A model generated the notes under the pieces. That model did no database searches. It saw only the letters and a program-made list of their open reading frames with translations, and was not told the origin of the DNA. This document shows, piece after piece, positions 27,193-37,500 of a stretch of DNA of 64,000 bases. Position 1 is the first letter of the stretch. Each line of letters begins with the position of its first letter. Made by a program: the position numbers and the translations under genes. Source of the DNA: Bacteroidales bacterium. Its GTDB lineage: Bacteria; Bacteroidota; Bacteroidia; Bacteroidales; F082. The stretch spans positions 1 through 64,000 of the forward strand of contig JAFXLL010000002.1 in assembly GCA_017531225.1 (NCBI GenBank). The letters are read 5' to 3'.

Positions 27193-27687
27193 TTACTTAG
27201 TGGCAGCCTTTTCTTCTTGTACTTGTTTTTGGAACCGGCTTGTGATGTCTTTCACCCGGCCGTCAGCCAGGCGTTTGATCATGCGCTGGTTGGTGGTTCG
27301 CGAGTCCAAGGCTCCTAAAGCGGCTTCGTATCTTCCCGTCTTGATGTAGTCGAACGTCTCGGCGTGGAAGGCGTCAGGCAATTCGTTCTTGCCGGAGTAC
27401 CAAGCCGTTTTCATGTCCTTGTACTTGTTCTTGATGTGCATGGCGAGGTTTGCCACGTCGTAGGGTTCAGCATCACCTCCCATGAAGCACACGCAGGTAA
27501 TACCTGACTGGTATTTCTCAACTAGCTCGTCCAATGAGTCTTTGTCGAGCACATAACCGACGTCCTTCCAGAGGTATTGACTATGGCAACCAACACACTG
27601 ATTTGGGCAGTTTGAGATGTTGATTGCCAGGGTTACCTCATCGGGGACCTCCTGGAAAACAATATCAAAATTGGCGTATTTTAGCAT
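27193..27687 (-). CDS. nrdG: Anaerobic ribonucleotide reductase activating protein
   Basis: 164 residues, radical-SAM enzyme that makes the glycyl radical on NrdD using S-adenosylmethionine and a 4Fe-4S cluster. The cluster motif is CPNQCVGC (CX3CX2C) near residue 28; the glycine-rich motif CFMGGDAEPYD binds SAM. Length matches the family. Its ATG overlaps the end of nrdD by 7 bases, so the pair is co-translated. Confidence 0.93.
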   Translation of the reverse strand: MLKYANFDIVFQEVPDEVTLAINISNCPNQCVGCHSQYLWKDVGYVLDKDSLDELVEKYQSGITCVCFMGGDAEPYDVANLAMHIKNKYKDMKTAWYSGKNELPDAFHAETFDYIKTGRYEAALGALDSRTTNQRMIKRLADGRVKDITSRFQKQVQEEKAATK

Positions 27688-29792
27688 CTGTCGATCTCCT
27701 TTTTGCTGTAATACCGTCTGTGTGCTTCTTCCTGACGTGCTTCAGAGAAGTTGCTGATGCGTTTCAAATAGCCAATGATGCGGGTGAGGTAATCGATATT
27801 GTGACTATGACATTCGGGACATTCTTTAAGATAACGTTTGTCTATATGTCCGCAGTCATTACAGATGGTATTCGGGATATTAAATGTGAAATAGTTGCAG
27901 CCTTCGCGGGCAGCCACACGGAGAAGCTGCCTGTACTGCTCCTTGCTGAGGTGTTCCTCTAAGTTGCAGTGCAGGGCCGAGCCTCCGGTGAGGTGCTTAA
28001 TGTATTTCTCGCCGTGCAGGCGGAACTTGTCAAGCACATTGGTGTTGGGGTCCTCTACGATGTAGAAGTAGCTGTTGTAGCAGTCGCGGTGAACCTCGTA
28101 GCCGTCTTCCTTGTCCCACTTGGCGTGCTTCACACCCACGTTCTCTGCGGGGATCATCTCGCAGTTGAACATCAGGCCGTCCTTTTTCGAATAGTACTTT
28201 TTGTTGTACTTTTCGATGAGGCCGAGCACGTCTTGTACGAACTTCTCGTAGTCGGGGTTGTCGTTGATCGGGATCTTGAGGAACTCAGCGGCTTCTACCA
28301 GGCCGTTCACACCGATGGTGAGGTACTGGCGACCCAGGTTGATGTAACCGGCGTCGAACAGCGGCAACATGCCTTTCTCTTGCAATCCCTTGAGGTTTTC
28401 GTTGTAGCAGATCTGTACTTTGTGGCAGAGATCAACGATCTCCTCGAGGAAGGTGAGGTAATGCATGTTGTTGCGTACGGCGTACTGGATGCAGCGGTTC
28501 AGGTTGATGGTGAGCACGCTCTTGGAGCCTGTGGAAACGCCACCGGCACCGAGGGTGTAGCTGAATCCGTTGTCCTGAATCTCATTGCGCAGACGGCAGC
28601 ACGACGACAGTGAGTCGGCGTTGTCGCTGAGGTAGGTGAAGAACGAATGGCCTTCGGAATACATCTCAGCGGTGAAGTCGCCCCATTCCTGGTCGATCAC
28701 GTCGCCATCCTTCGAGAGCAACGCCATGGTCTCCACCGGGAAAGTCAACACGCTCTTCAAACGTTCGGCGTTGAACCACTTCATGAAGCGTTTCTGGAGC
28801 CAGCTCAAGCCTTCCCAATCGGGCTGTGAGCCGTCGGGGAAGTAGAAGTTGCCAAACAACGACTCGAAGTAATACTTGTCGTAGTAGGCGATGTTCCAGA
28901 ACACGGATTGGTAGTTACGCGCACCTGCGGGTTGGTTGAGCGAGTAAACGATCTGCTGGAAACAGTCGGTGATGACCTTGTCGAGGGTACGTGGTTTCAG
29001 TGAATGATCCACCACCTCGTCCGCGCGTTTGTAATAGTCCTTGCCGTAGTCGAGACCGATAAAGTAGTTCATATACATCAGGAACTCTGGTGTGGCGCAA
29101 GCGCCGGAGAGTTGCGATGAGACCATGAACACCATATTAATAAAACCTCCACAGAACGAACGCAGCTTGGTGGGCGCCGTAGAGTTGCCTCCGATGGAGC
29201 TGGTACCCTCGTTAAGCCAAGGATACATCGTAATCGAAGCACAATAGTTGGCGAGCGATGTCTCGTCGTTCTTGTAGATGAAGTGGTTGTTGAGCAGGTA
29301 GATATAACGATCGGCGAGCTCTTTACCATACATCTCCTTGATACGGTCGGTGAGCAGGCGGCGGTTGATACGGATGAAGCTCGACTTGGGCAACTCACCC
29401 ATCAACGTGGCGATGTTTTTCTTCTCCACGTTGGCGTTGGCGTCGAACTTCGAGCCGGTAGCGGCATTCGAAGCGTTGACGTAGTTGCTCAGGAAGTCGA
29501 TTTTCTCACGAATCTCACGATCCTCAGTGTGCTTTTGGCGGTAGAGGATGTAGTTCTTCGCCACAGTGTAGTACTGTTCGGCCATCAAAGCGGTCTCCAC
29601 CTGATTTTGGATCTCTTCCACTGTGATGCCATTGGTCACACGGACGCGACTCAGAATGGCGTTGAGGTCTTCGTCAGTGGCATAAAAGCCGGATGCTAAA
29701 AATGCCTTGCTAATGGCTACTTTGATTTTCTCAATAGAGAAAGGCTCTTCTTGCCCATCCCTTTTTCTAATGTACAATCCACCGTTGCTCAT
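27681..29792 (-). CDS. nrdD: Anaerobic ribonucleoside-triphosphate reductase
   Basis: 703 residues. Reduces ribonucleoside triphosphates to deoxy forms without oxygen. The N-terminal ATP-cone (residues 5-95, RKRDGQEEPFSIEKIKVAIS) provides allosteric control; the C-terminus has the zinc site CNDCGH...CPECHSH and the glycyl-radical loop RIIGYLKRISNFSEARQEE with the radical Gly in IIGYL. All expected modules are present. It forms an operon with nrdG and has a -7 box 69 bases upstream. Together with the carrier at 57466 it supports an anaerobic life style. Confidence 0.95.
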   Translation of the reverse strand: MSNGGLYIRKRDGQEEPFSIEKIKVAISKAFLASGFYATDEDLNAILSRVRVTNGITVEEIQNQVETALMAEQYYTVAKNYILYRQKHTEDREIREKIDFLSNYVNASNAATGSKFDANANVEKKNIATLMGELPKSSFIRINRRLLTDRIKEMYGKELADRYIYLLNNHFIYKNDETSLANYCASITMYPWLNEGTSSIGGNSTAPTKLRSFCGGFINMVFMVSSQLSGACATPEFLMYMNYFIGLDYGKDYYKRADEVVDHSLKPRTLDKVITDCFQQIVYSLNQPAGARNYQSVFWNIAYYDKYYFESLFGNFYFPDGSQPDWEGLSWLQKRFMKWFNAERLKSVLTFPVETMALLSKDGDVIDQEWGDFTAEMYSEGHSFFTYLSDNADSLSSCCRLRNEIQDNGFSYTLGAGGVSTGSKSVLTINLNRCIQYAVRNNMHYLTFLEEIVDLCHKVQICYNENLKGLQEKGMLPLFDAGYINLGRQYLTIGVNGLVEAAEFLKIPINDNPDYEKFVQDVLGLIEKYNKKYYSKKDGLMFNCEMIPAENVGVKHAKWDKEDGYEVHRDCYNSYFYIVEDPNTNVLDKFRLHGEKYIKHLTGGSALHCNLEEHLSKEQYRQLLRVAAREGCNYFTFNIPNTICNDCGHIDKRYLKECPECHSHNIDYLTRIIGYLKRISNFSEARQEEAHRRYYSKKEIDRC

Positions 29793-29860
29793 ATATGTGC
29801 TCGTTTACAAAGGTTTGTAAAAATATGTATCTCGTGATTTCCCCTTCGGGCCTTCTTTTG

Positions 29861-29868
29861 CAAAGGTA
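29861..29868 (-). promoter_or_regulatory. -7 promoter box TACCTTTG for nrdD-nrdG
   Basis: Minus-strand TAnnTTTG match, leader about 60 bases. I saw no NrdR-box pair in this 219-base divergent region. Confidence 0.5.
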
Positions 29869-29951
29869 TAATAAATTGATTGTTCAAAATATTAATGCAC
29901 GCCGTTTTTTATATCAACAAAGTTATCAACACACTAATTCTCTGATTTTAT

Positions 29952-29959
29952 TATTTTTG
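29952..29959 (+). promoter_or_regulatory. -7 promoter box TATTTTTG for RNase R
   Basis: TAnnTTTG match 52 bases before the RNase R ATG, followed by an A-rich leader. Confidence 0.5.
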
Positions 29960-30011
29960 CAAAACAAAAAAATTAAGACGGAATAAAACAAAAAAATTTT
30001 AAGAAATTAAT

Positions 30012-32228
30012 ATGGGAAAAAGAAAGACAATTGAAAATAAATTAAGTGTTTTCACCAACGCCATACTCAGCATCTTCGGAGAGAACCCTTTCAAGCCGAT
30101 GAATTACAAGCAAATCTGTAAGAGTCTTGCCATTCGCGACGCCGCCGGAAAAGACGTGGTATACCATATCTTAATAGACCTATTCGAACAAGGCATCCTA
30201 ATGGAGGAAAGGCCGTTCAGGTATGTGCTCAACCCAGCTTACTTAGAAGAATATGGCCCGAAGAAGGAGTATGTGGAAGGCACGGTTGACATGAAGTCGA
30301 CGGGCAAGGCATACGTGGTTCTCGACGGTGATTCGGGTGAGGACGTGTTTATCTCGGCCAACAACACAGGCCAGGCCTTGCACGGCGACCGTGTGAAGGT
30401 GGCGATGTTCCCGAAACGGAAAAACAAGAAACCCGAAGGAGAGATTGTGGAAGTGCTCCAACGCAAGCATACCGACTTTGTAGGCGTATTACACATCTCG
30501 CATGGCTATGTGTTTGTGGTGCCCGACATGGAACAGATACCAGTGGATATCTTTGTACCTAAAGGCGAACTTCATGGTGCCAAAAACGGACAGAAGGTGA
30601 TCGTTCACCTGGTAGATTGGCCTGAAAACTCAGGTAATCCCTTTGGCGAGATCATCCGTGTATTGGGTAACCCAGGCGAGAACGACGTGGAGATGCAGTC
30701 AATCTTGTTGTCGCACGACTATCCGTTAGATTTTCCGAAGGAAGTGGAGAAAGAGGCTGCGGCTATCCCCGTCAAGATTAAGCGAGAGGAGATCAAGAAA
30801 CGTCGTGATTTCAGGGATGTCTTCACCATCACCATCGACCCGGCCGACGCCAAGGACTTCGATGATGCCATCTCCTTGCAGAAGCTGCCTAACGGCCATT
30901 GGGAAGTTGGCGTGCATATTGCCGATGTGTCGCATTACGTGAAGCCTGGATCAGCCATCGACGAAGAGGCCTACAGCCGTGGCACCTCTGTTTATTTGGT
31001 GGACCGCACCATTCCCATGCTACCCGAGAAGCTGTGCAACAACGTCTGTTCATTACGTCCCGATGAGGAGAAGCTAACGTTTTCAGCGGTCTTCGAGATG
31101 GACGACAATGCTAATATTCTGAACCATTGGATCGGCAAGACCATCATCAAGTCGTGCCGCCGCTATGCTTATGAAGAGGTGCAAACCATGATTGAAGGCG
31201 GCGAGGGCGATTACAAGGACGAGATCATGACCTTCAACCATCTGGCCACCAAGCTTCGCGAGAAACGCATGGCCGCTGGCAGCCTCAACTTCCATTCGGA
31301 AGAGGTCAAGTTTGTGCTTGACGAGAATGGCAAGCCTATAGATACCTACATCAGGGTGCAAAATGAAAGCCACGAGTTGATCGAGGATTTCATGCTGTTA
31401 GCCAACCGTACCGTGGCCGAGACCTTCGGTAAACCCGACAGCAAATGGAAGAACTATACCTTTGTTTATCGTGTGCACGATGAACCCAATCCCGAAAAGC
31501 TGAACAACTTCATGCGACTGATTTCCCGCTTGGGCTATACCATGGACATCAGCACCCGCTCAAAGTTGGTGAAGTCATACAACAAACTGTTTGAGGACGT
31601 GGAAGGCAAGGGCGAGAAAAACCTGGTGGAGTCAGTGGCTATCCGCACGATGGCCAAGGCGGTTTATAGCACCGAAAATATTGGTCACTACGGCCTATCG
31701 TTCGACTATTACACGCACTTCACCTCCCCTATCCGCCGTTATCCAGACCTCATGGTGCATCGACTCATTGAGCGTTATTTGATCGAGAACCAAGGCTCTG
31801 TCGACAAGAAGGAGTTTGACGAGTATTGTGTCCACACCAGTGAGATGGAAAAGCAAGCTGAGGAAATGGAGCGCCAGAGCGTGAAGTACAAGCAGGCTGA
31901 ATACCTGCAGGATAAGATCGGTCAGGTGTTCGACGGCTTGATTTCAGGCGTGAGCAAATGGGGTTTGTATGTTGAGCTGAAGGACAGCAAATGCGAAGGT
32001 TTGGTACGTTACGACGATCTTCCGGGCGATTACTATTATCTTGACGAGGACAACTTCAGGGTGATTGGTCAGGAGTCGGGACGGGTGCTGCAGCTGGGTG
32101 ACGAGGTGACGGTGATGGTGAAGGATGTGAACCTGCTGAAGCGCCAGATGGACTTTGAATTGATCATGAAAGACGTTCCAAGGAAATCGAATCGCAGGAA
32201 CAAGCCATACGGCAGGAAAAAATATTAA
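30012..32228 (+). CDS. rnr: Ribonuclease R
   Basis: 738 residues, 3'-to-5' exoribonuclease of the RNB family that degrades structured RNA and takes part in RNA quality control. Order: N-terminal winged-helix (about 20-75), cold-shock domains, catalytic RNB domain with TIDPADAKDFDDA (about 275, metal-binding aspartates), then a C-terminal S1 domain (GQVFDGLISGVSKWGLYVEL) and a basic tail (PRKSNRRNKPYGRKKY). The length is typical of Bacteroidetes RNase R. It is transcribed alone and followed by tRNA-Thr. Confidence 0.95.
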   Translation: MGKRKTIENKLSVFTNAILSIFGENPFKPMNYKQICKSLAIRDAAGKDVVYHILIDLFEQGILMEERPFRYVLNPAYLEEYGPKKEYVEGTVDMKSTGKAYVVLDGDSGEDVFISANNTGQALHGDRVKVAMFPKRKNKKPEGEIVEVLQRKHTDFVGVLHISHGYVFVVPDMEQIPVDIFVPKGELHGAKNGQKVIVHLVDWPENSGNPFGEIIRVLGNPGENDVEMQSILLSHDYPLDFPKEVEKEAAAIPVKIKREEIKKRRDFRDVFTITIDPADAKDFDDAISLQKLPNGHWEVGVHIADVSHYVKPGSAIDEEAYSRGTSVYLVDRTIPMLPEKLCNNVCSLRPDEEKLTFSAVFEMDDNANILNHWIGKTIIKSCRRYAYEEVQTMIEGGEGDYKDEIMTFNHLATKLREKRMAAGSLNFHSEEVKFVLDENGKPIDTYIRVQNESHELIEDFMLLANRTVAETFGKPDSKWKNYTFVYRVHDEPNPEKLNNFMRLISRLGYTMDISTRSKLVKSYNKLFEDVEGKGEKNLVESVAIRTMAKAVYSTENIGHYGLSFDYYTHFTSPIRRYPDLMVHRLIERYLIENQGSVDKKEFDEYCVHTSEMEKQAEEMERQSVKYKQAEYLQDKIGQVFDGLISGVSKWGLYVELKDSKCEGLVRYDDLPGDYYYLDEDNFRVIGQESGRVLQLGDEVTVMVKDVNLLKRQMDFELIMKDVPRKSNRRNKPYGRKKY

Positions 32229-32254
32229 ATTGTTGCTCTGTTGACAATTTTTAT

Positions 32255-32262
32255 TATCTTTG
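32255..32262 (+). promoter_or_regulatory. -7 promoter box TATCTTTG for tRNA-Thr
   Basis: TAnnTTTG match 12 bases before the mature tRNA, followed by CAGCCGCATAA as in front of tRNA-Asn. Confidence 0.65.
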
Positions 32263-32274
32263 CAGCCGCATAAA

Positions 32275-32347
<73 letters not shown>

Positions 32348-32353
32348 CAAGGA

Positions 32354-32381
32354 AAGGCCATCCTTCGGGACGGCCTTTTTT
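32354..32381 (+). terminator. Rho-independent terminator after tRNA-Thr
   Basis: GGCCATCC, loop TTCG, GGACGGCC (one A-C mismatch), followed by TTTTTT. Confidence 0.85.
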
Positions 32382-32396
32382 CGTTGATGGCTATAA

Positions 32397-32421
32397 CAAA
32401 AAAAGCTCGCTTTTCGCGAGC
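32397..32421 (-). terminator. Rho-independent terminator after tRNA-Cys
   Basis: On the minus strand GCTCGC-GAAAA-GCGAGC followed by seven T, starting 7 bases after the tRNA-Cys 3' end. It faces the tRNA-Thr terminator. Confidence 0.85.
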
Positions 32422-32427
32422 TTCTTG

Positions 32428-32498
32428 AGGTACCTGGCGGATTCGAACCGCCGTCCCCGGTTTTGCAGACCGATCCCTAACCGCTCGGGCAAGGTACC
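32428..32498 (-). tRNA. tRNA-Cys (anticodon GCA)
   Basis: Minus-strand cloverleaf: acceptor GGTACCT/AGGTACC, anticodon stem TCGGT/ACCGG around CTGCAAA, T arm GGCGG-TTCGAAT-CCGCC. Discriminator T, followed by CA. Confidence 0.96.
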
Positions 32499-32509
32499 AT
32501 TTGCGGGTG

Positions 32510-32517
32510 CAAAGATA
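32510..32517 (-). promoter_or_regulatory. -7 promoter box TATCTTTG for tRNA-Cys
   Basis: TAnnTTTG match on the minus strand 11 bases before the tRNA, followed by CACCCGCAAAT, close to the CAGCCGCA of the other tRNA promoters. Confidence 0.65.
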
Positions 32518-32546
32518 CACATAAAAACGGTATCCGCAACAATTCT

Positions 32547-33959
32547 TTAAAAAAATAATCCCCTCGCCGCCAATTTCAGATAGTTCCAAGCCAAAATGGC
32601 AATCAGCAACACGACATTGTAACTATAGTAAAAAGCGAAGTCGCGTTTCCTGAAATGCGTCATGGCAAAAGCAGCCATGATGATGATTCCCGGCAGGGCC
32701 GGCAGATGATAGCGCTCGCTGTTGAAAGCAAACGAAAAAGCGATCATCATCACATAAAGCAACGTGTAGGAGCCTATTAAGCCGAAGTTTCTCCATTTCC
32801 TCTCCCTAATGGCCGCCACGATACACCACATGGCGAAGAAGGCCAGGTAGTTCTTCACAAAATAAGTGCCGTTCATCATCTTTTGGTTCTCGTTGGCCAC
32901 CTCTACCAGGTTGGTCAAAGGCATGGCGAAGGCTCCCGGTGCCGTGTATTTGTAACTGGCGTATTCAGCGTATTTCATGCCCAATTGCTGGTATTTATCA
33001 ACCAAGCCTGTGCTTTCACCGAAGTTCAGGTGAACGATGATCAGCATCTCCCACCCTATCGGCGTAAATAAGAAAAACACCACCACAGCAGCTACGGCAA
33101 TCAAGGCGATGCGTTTTGCTTTCTTGGAGATTAAACTCGGTTCGGAACAGAGGATGAACAAGATAAAACTGGCGATGATCACCATGCTGAGCACAGTACG
33201 GAAACCGAAGGTCATGGCGGTCAACAGGATAGGAAAAGCGATATTCCAGAAGGTATAACGCTTACTGCGGATTAGGTAGTCCATCCTTTCCAAGGCCAAG
33301 GTAGCCAAAAATACCATTTCGGTCTCTTTCATATAGGTGCCTGTGTAATGGATGAATTGAGGCATGAACACGGCCATGACAGCGGCCAACCTTCCTGTTT
33401 TTTCACCTAAACTGCGCGAGGCAAGCTTGTAGATGACAACGCATAGGTATGCGCTCATCAAGGCTTTCAACAGCCTCGGACCGAGAATGTTTTTGCCAAA
33501 GCAGGTGTAGAGTGTGGTTAAATAAAGAAGATAGCCTTGATCGGAAAAGCCCATGGTATGGCCGTTCAGCATCCAAAACAGTTCGCGCAACCGGCCCGCC
33601 CTGGCAAGGTCCGAAAGATGACTGGCTGTAAAATGATAGTTCAAGCTGTCGGCGGCGCCATATTCCATGCTCATTCCCGTTTGATAGTAGTAATAGAACA
33701 TCATGGCACCCACAAAGATCGCCCTCAAGCCAAAGGCCACCCAAAACACTTTTTTGAGGAATGTTTTGGTTTCATCGCCCTTCCAACGACCGTGAAAGAA
33801 ATAAGTCAACAAGAAATAAAACAACACCGTGCCAATGCCCCAGGCCATCCAAAGCGGCTTCATCGCATACGTCCTGAAGCAAATACTCACGATGAGCAGT
33901 GCTAACAGGTAGACGCTGATGCCCACCCACTGAAAATGCTTATGAAGTCTGGTAGGCAT
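32547..33959 (-). CDS. Multipass membrane protein, glycosyltransferase-like (GT-C fold)
   Basis: 470 residues with about 10-12 membrane segments. An acidic first external loop (GMSMEYGAADSLNYH) resembles the catalytic loop of GT-C enzymes such as ArnT or PMT-like mannosyltransferases, and the C-terminal pattern SERYHLPALPGIIIMAAFAMTHF is common in that group. It may transfer a sugar from a polyprenyl carrier in the inner membrane; the specific substrate is unknown. The stop codon of the upstream lipoprotein gene overlaps its ATG by one base, so the two are translated from one message. An O-antigen ligase or polymerase is an alternative. Confidence 0.65.
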   Translation of the reverse strand: MPTRLHKHFQWVGISVYLLALLIVSICFRTYAMKPLWMAWGIGTVLFYFLLTYFFHGRWKGDETKTFLKKVFWVAFGLRAIFVGAMMFYYYYQTGMSMEYGAADSLNYHFTASHLSDLARAGRLRELFWMLNGHTMGFSDQGYLLYLTTLYTCFGKNILGPRLLKALMSAYLCVVIYKLASRSLGEKTGRLAAVMAVFMPQFIHYTGTYMKETEMVFLATLALERMDYLIRSKRYTFWNIAFPILLTAMTFGFRTVLSMVIIASFILFILCSEPSLISKKAKRIALIAVAAVVVFFLFTPIGWEMLIIVHLNFGESTGLVDKYQQLGMKYAEYASYKYTAPGAFAMPLTNLVEVANENQKMMNGTYFVKNYLAFFAMWCIVAAIRERKWRNFGLIGSYTLLYVMMIAFSFAFNSERYHLPALPGIIIMAAFAMTHFRKRDFAFYYSYNVVLLIAILAWNYLKLAARGLFF

Positions 33960-34516
33960 TATTCAGCTTGGATCATAGGTCCGGAAGGCTTGCGTTTCAC
34001 GTTTTTCGGGTTGAGGTTAATCACTCCTCCCCTTTTGCTGTCGCCAGTCACGTTTTCGTTAGTGACTTTTTCAAAACTATGAGAACGGTATTCATGCTGC
34101 CAAATCAAGTTGTCCTCGTCAAGTTGCTCAAGTTGGACATTGTATTCTTCAGTGCTTCCATCGACCGTTTCATAACTCACGTATAAGCTATTGTCTTTGT
34201 ATCTATAGCTATATTCGAAATGATAATATGTAGTGTCGTAATCTTTGGTATGAATCTCATAGCCTTCGTTGTTATCAAAGAAATACCAAAGCCAGTTCTC
34301 GCTGCCTGTAGTCTTGTAATAACTCCATGAACGGTAGGATTCCGGGATGTAATTATTGTTATAATCGGTATTCCAACGTTCTTCCTTTGTGGTGAACCAA
34401 ACCCTGTTGATGATGGCGTTGATGACCTTCTCTTCGTCTTTTTTATGGCAACATGAGGTTGTCAATACCAGCAAGAGCAATGCGGCTAAACCAAACTTGG
34501 TGATATGCTTGTTCAT
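33959..34516 (-). CDS. Small predicted lipoprotein, function unknown
   Basis: 185 residues from the ATG at 34516. Signal peptide KFGLAALLLLVLTTSCC with a lipobox; two adjacent Cys. The mature part is rich in Tyr and charged residues (YYHFEYSYRYKDNSLYVSYETVDG), probably a small beta-barrel or lipocalin-like fold. No family recognised. Upstream in-frame ATG at 34537 precedes a basic non-signal stretch and would lie at the -7 box, so the later start is used. Co-transcribed with the membrane protein at 32547. Confidence 0.75.
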   Translation of the reverse strand: MNKHITKFGLAALLLLVLTTSCCHKKDEEKVINAIINRVWFTTKEERWNTDYNNNYIPESYRSWSYYKTTGSENWLWYFFDNNEGYEIHTKDYDTTYYHFEYSYRYKDNSLYVSYETVDGSTEEYNVQLEQLDEDNLIWQHEYRSHSFEKVTNENVTGDSKRGGVINLNPKNVKRKPSGPMIQAE

Positions 34517-34534
34517 AGCTTTGAAGTTTTGCTG

Positions 34535-34542
34535 CAAAAATA
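34535..34542 (-). promoter_or_regulatory. -7 promoter box TATTTTTG for the lipoprotein/membrane-protein pair
   Basis: Minus-strand TAnnTTTG match 19 bases before the ATG at 34516, back to back with the DUF4175 promoter. Confidence 0.5.
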
Positions 34543-34563
34543 CAATATTTCTCGGAAATCGAC

Positions 34564-34571
34564 TATCTTTG
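34564..34571 (+). promoter_or_regulatory. -7 promoter box TATCTTTG for the DUF4175-ybeY-mnmG cluster
   Basis: TAnnTTTG match 19 bases before the DUF4175 ATG; the next genes follow with gaps of 2 and 35 bases. Confidence 0.6.
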
Positions 34572-34590
34572 CACCTTGATAAATTAGGCT

Positions 34591-37500
34591 ATGTCTGCGC
34601 AGCAGGTTTTGATTGGGAAAACAGAACGGTTTGTCAAGAAGTATTATGTCAACCGGCTGATACAGGGCGTACTGATCGGTGCCGCCTTGTGGATCGTGTT
34701 TTATCTGCTGGTGAACACACTCGAATACTTCTCATGGTTTTCATCAAAGGTCAGACTCGCCTTGTTTATCGTGTTGATTATCGGTAGTTTGTTGGTAGCT
34801 ACGGTTTATTTCGCCATCCCTTTGGTCAACTTGATTCGCTATCGAAAGAAGATGTCGCTTGAACAAGCGGCCTTGTTGATTGGGAAGTTTTTTCCTGACA
34901 TTAGCGACAAGTTGCTAAACACACTCCAGTTGTCCGACAGTTTGTCAGCCGATGCCTCAAACGAGCTCCTTGCAGCCACGATCGAGCAACGCACTGCCCA
35001 ACTTAATCCCGTCCGATTTACCGATGCCATAGACTTGAAAGGCAATCTGCGTTACCTATACATCTTTTTGGCTTTGTTGTGTGTGTTGCTTGCCTTGATG
35101 CTGTTTCTACCCCGTTTTGCTGTGCAGCCAGCCCAGCGCATCATTAACTTTGAGCAAGAATTTGAGAAGCCCCTCCCCTATTCGGTTCAGCTCTCTCAAG
35201 AGGCTATCGAGGTCAACCAGGGTGCCGATGTGGCTTTTTGCATCCAAGTGGAAGGTACGCATATCCCCGATGCCTTTTATGTGAAAAGCTCACGCGGCCA
35301 ACAGGTGTTCAACAAAGTCTCGGTCAACGAATACAGCTATGTGTTCAAAAACGTGGTTCATGACCTTTCGTTCCAGGTGATTGGCGGTGAATACATCAGC
35401 AAACCTATTTCGATCACAGTACATCCCAATCCTGCCTTGCTGTCCTATCAATGCAAGGTTAAATATCCGGCTTATGTTCGTCGTACCAATGAAGTTTTTG
35501 AGGGCAAGACAAGGCTTTTAGTGCCTCAAGGTTCGCAGCTGGAATTTGAGTTTTCGGTGCGTGACTGTGATAGCGTGTTTATCGTAAAGGATTCTGTCAT
35601 TAATACACTTGATATCCATTCAGACGTAGCGACGTTTTCGTTGGTGGCGGCCTCCTCTACGTCCTTTGATTTCTCTTGCCGCAATGCGTGGTCACAGCAT
35701 TTCGACCCGATCCGCTTCTCGGTGGATGTGCTTCCTGACGCTTTCCCCGACATCCGCGTGGAATCGTACGACGAGGAACTCTCATCCAAGGTGTACTATT
35801 CGGGCTTGCTGACTGATGATTACGGGTTTACCAAATTGGTGTTTCATTGCGATATCAAACAACCTACGGAACGTGAAGTAGTACTGCCTGTAGCGTTTGA
35901 CCGTACCAGCCCCAGAACCTCATTCTTCTACCATTTCGACATGGATAGTCTCGGCGTGTTGCCTGGGCAGCATTTGGAAGTGTATTTCGAAGTCTGGGAC
36001 AACGACGGATTCCATGGCCCCAAGTCGAAACGATCGGAGACATTCTCCTATTATAAGCCTTCGTTGGCAGCGCTTGATTCTATCGTAGATCAAACCGAAA
36101 ATGACATTATGGAGCGCATGGCCAATCGTTCAGAAGAGGCTTCAAAGCTTAAGGAAGACATCGAGAGAATGCTTCAAGAACTGACCTCCAAGAAAGAGTT
36201 GGATTGGACGGATAAAGAGAAGATCAAAGATTTGCTTGAAAAGCAGACCCAGATGGAGGAGGAGTGGAACCGCTTACAGGAAGAGCAAGAAAAGCTGAGC
36301 GATTTCATCAAAGAACATGATTTGGCCAACGAGGAGTTGATGAAAAAGCAAGAAAAAATCAATCAGTTGTTTGATGAAGTGCTTCCTGACGAGTTGAAGA
36401 AAATGTTGGAGGAGATGGAGAAGTTGCTGGATCAAATGCCTCGTGATAGAATGCAGCAAATGCTGCAAAATATGAAGCAAAACAATGCCAAGATGCAAGA
36501 TCTGCTTGATAGAAATCTGTCGCTTTTGGAACAGCTGAAGGTGGAGAAGGACTTCAATGAATTGATGGATCAACTGGACAAGTTAGGGGAGGAGCTGCAA
36601 AACCAAGACAATGAGCTGTCGGCTGAAGATGCCAAGCAGCAATTTGAGGAAATGATGCAGCGTTTCGATAGCATACAAGAACGTAACGAGTCGCTGACCG
36701 ATCCGTTCAATATGCAAAAGAACGAAAGCCAGGAGGAGTCCATCGAACAAGACCTGGAGGAGGCTTCTGAGATGGAAAACAGCGAGTCTGGTAACCAACA
36801 ACAAGGCTCAAAACAGAAGAAACAAAGCGCTGGAAAGAAGATGCAGGAAATGTCGAATTCCATGATGATGCAGATGCAGATGAGCGGCGCTGAACAACTT
36901 GCCGAGGATGCTCATCTGGTCCGTATCCTGCTCGAAAATGTTGTCCGTTCATCACATCAACAAGAGTCGTTGATGGATGAGGTTGGCCACATGCGCACCG
37001 ATGATCCTTCAATTAGCGCCAAAATCGTCCGTCAGAAGGAGCTTTCCGACAATTTTGTGATGGTTGAGGATTCGCTACGAGCCATGGCCTTGCGCCAACC
37101 GGCCGTGCAAAATTTCGTGTTTGACGAGATTGCTTCTATCGACCGTCAGACGGAATTGGCTTTGAAATACATCAACGAGCTGCGTTTCTCAATGGCTGTC
37201 AATTACCAACAACAAGCTTTGAAGTCGATGAATAACCTTGCATTGATGCTTGCAGAGTCGCTTCAAGAGATGGAGAGCTCTATGATGGCATCGGGCTCTT
37301 GTTCGAGCAAGAGCAAGCCTCAGAAAGGCCAACAAGGACAGACCATGCAGCAGATGCTACAGCTTCAAGAACAATTGGGCCAGCAGCTGAAGAAAATGCG
37401 TGAACAAATGCAGCAACAGCAGGGGCAGTCGTCTTCTCAGATGTCCGAAGAATTGGCTCGTATGGCAGCTGAACAGGAGATGATTCGCCAAGGCATGCAG

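Noticed and set aside
29793-30011. NrdR boxes or a cobalamin riboswitch in the nrdD leader
   Set aside because: No paired NrdR-like motifs or B12-box found by eye; only the two divergent -7 boxes are supported.
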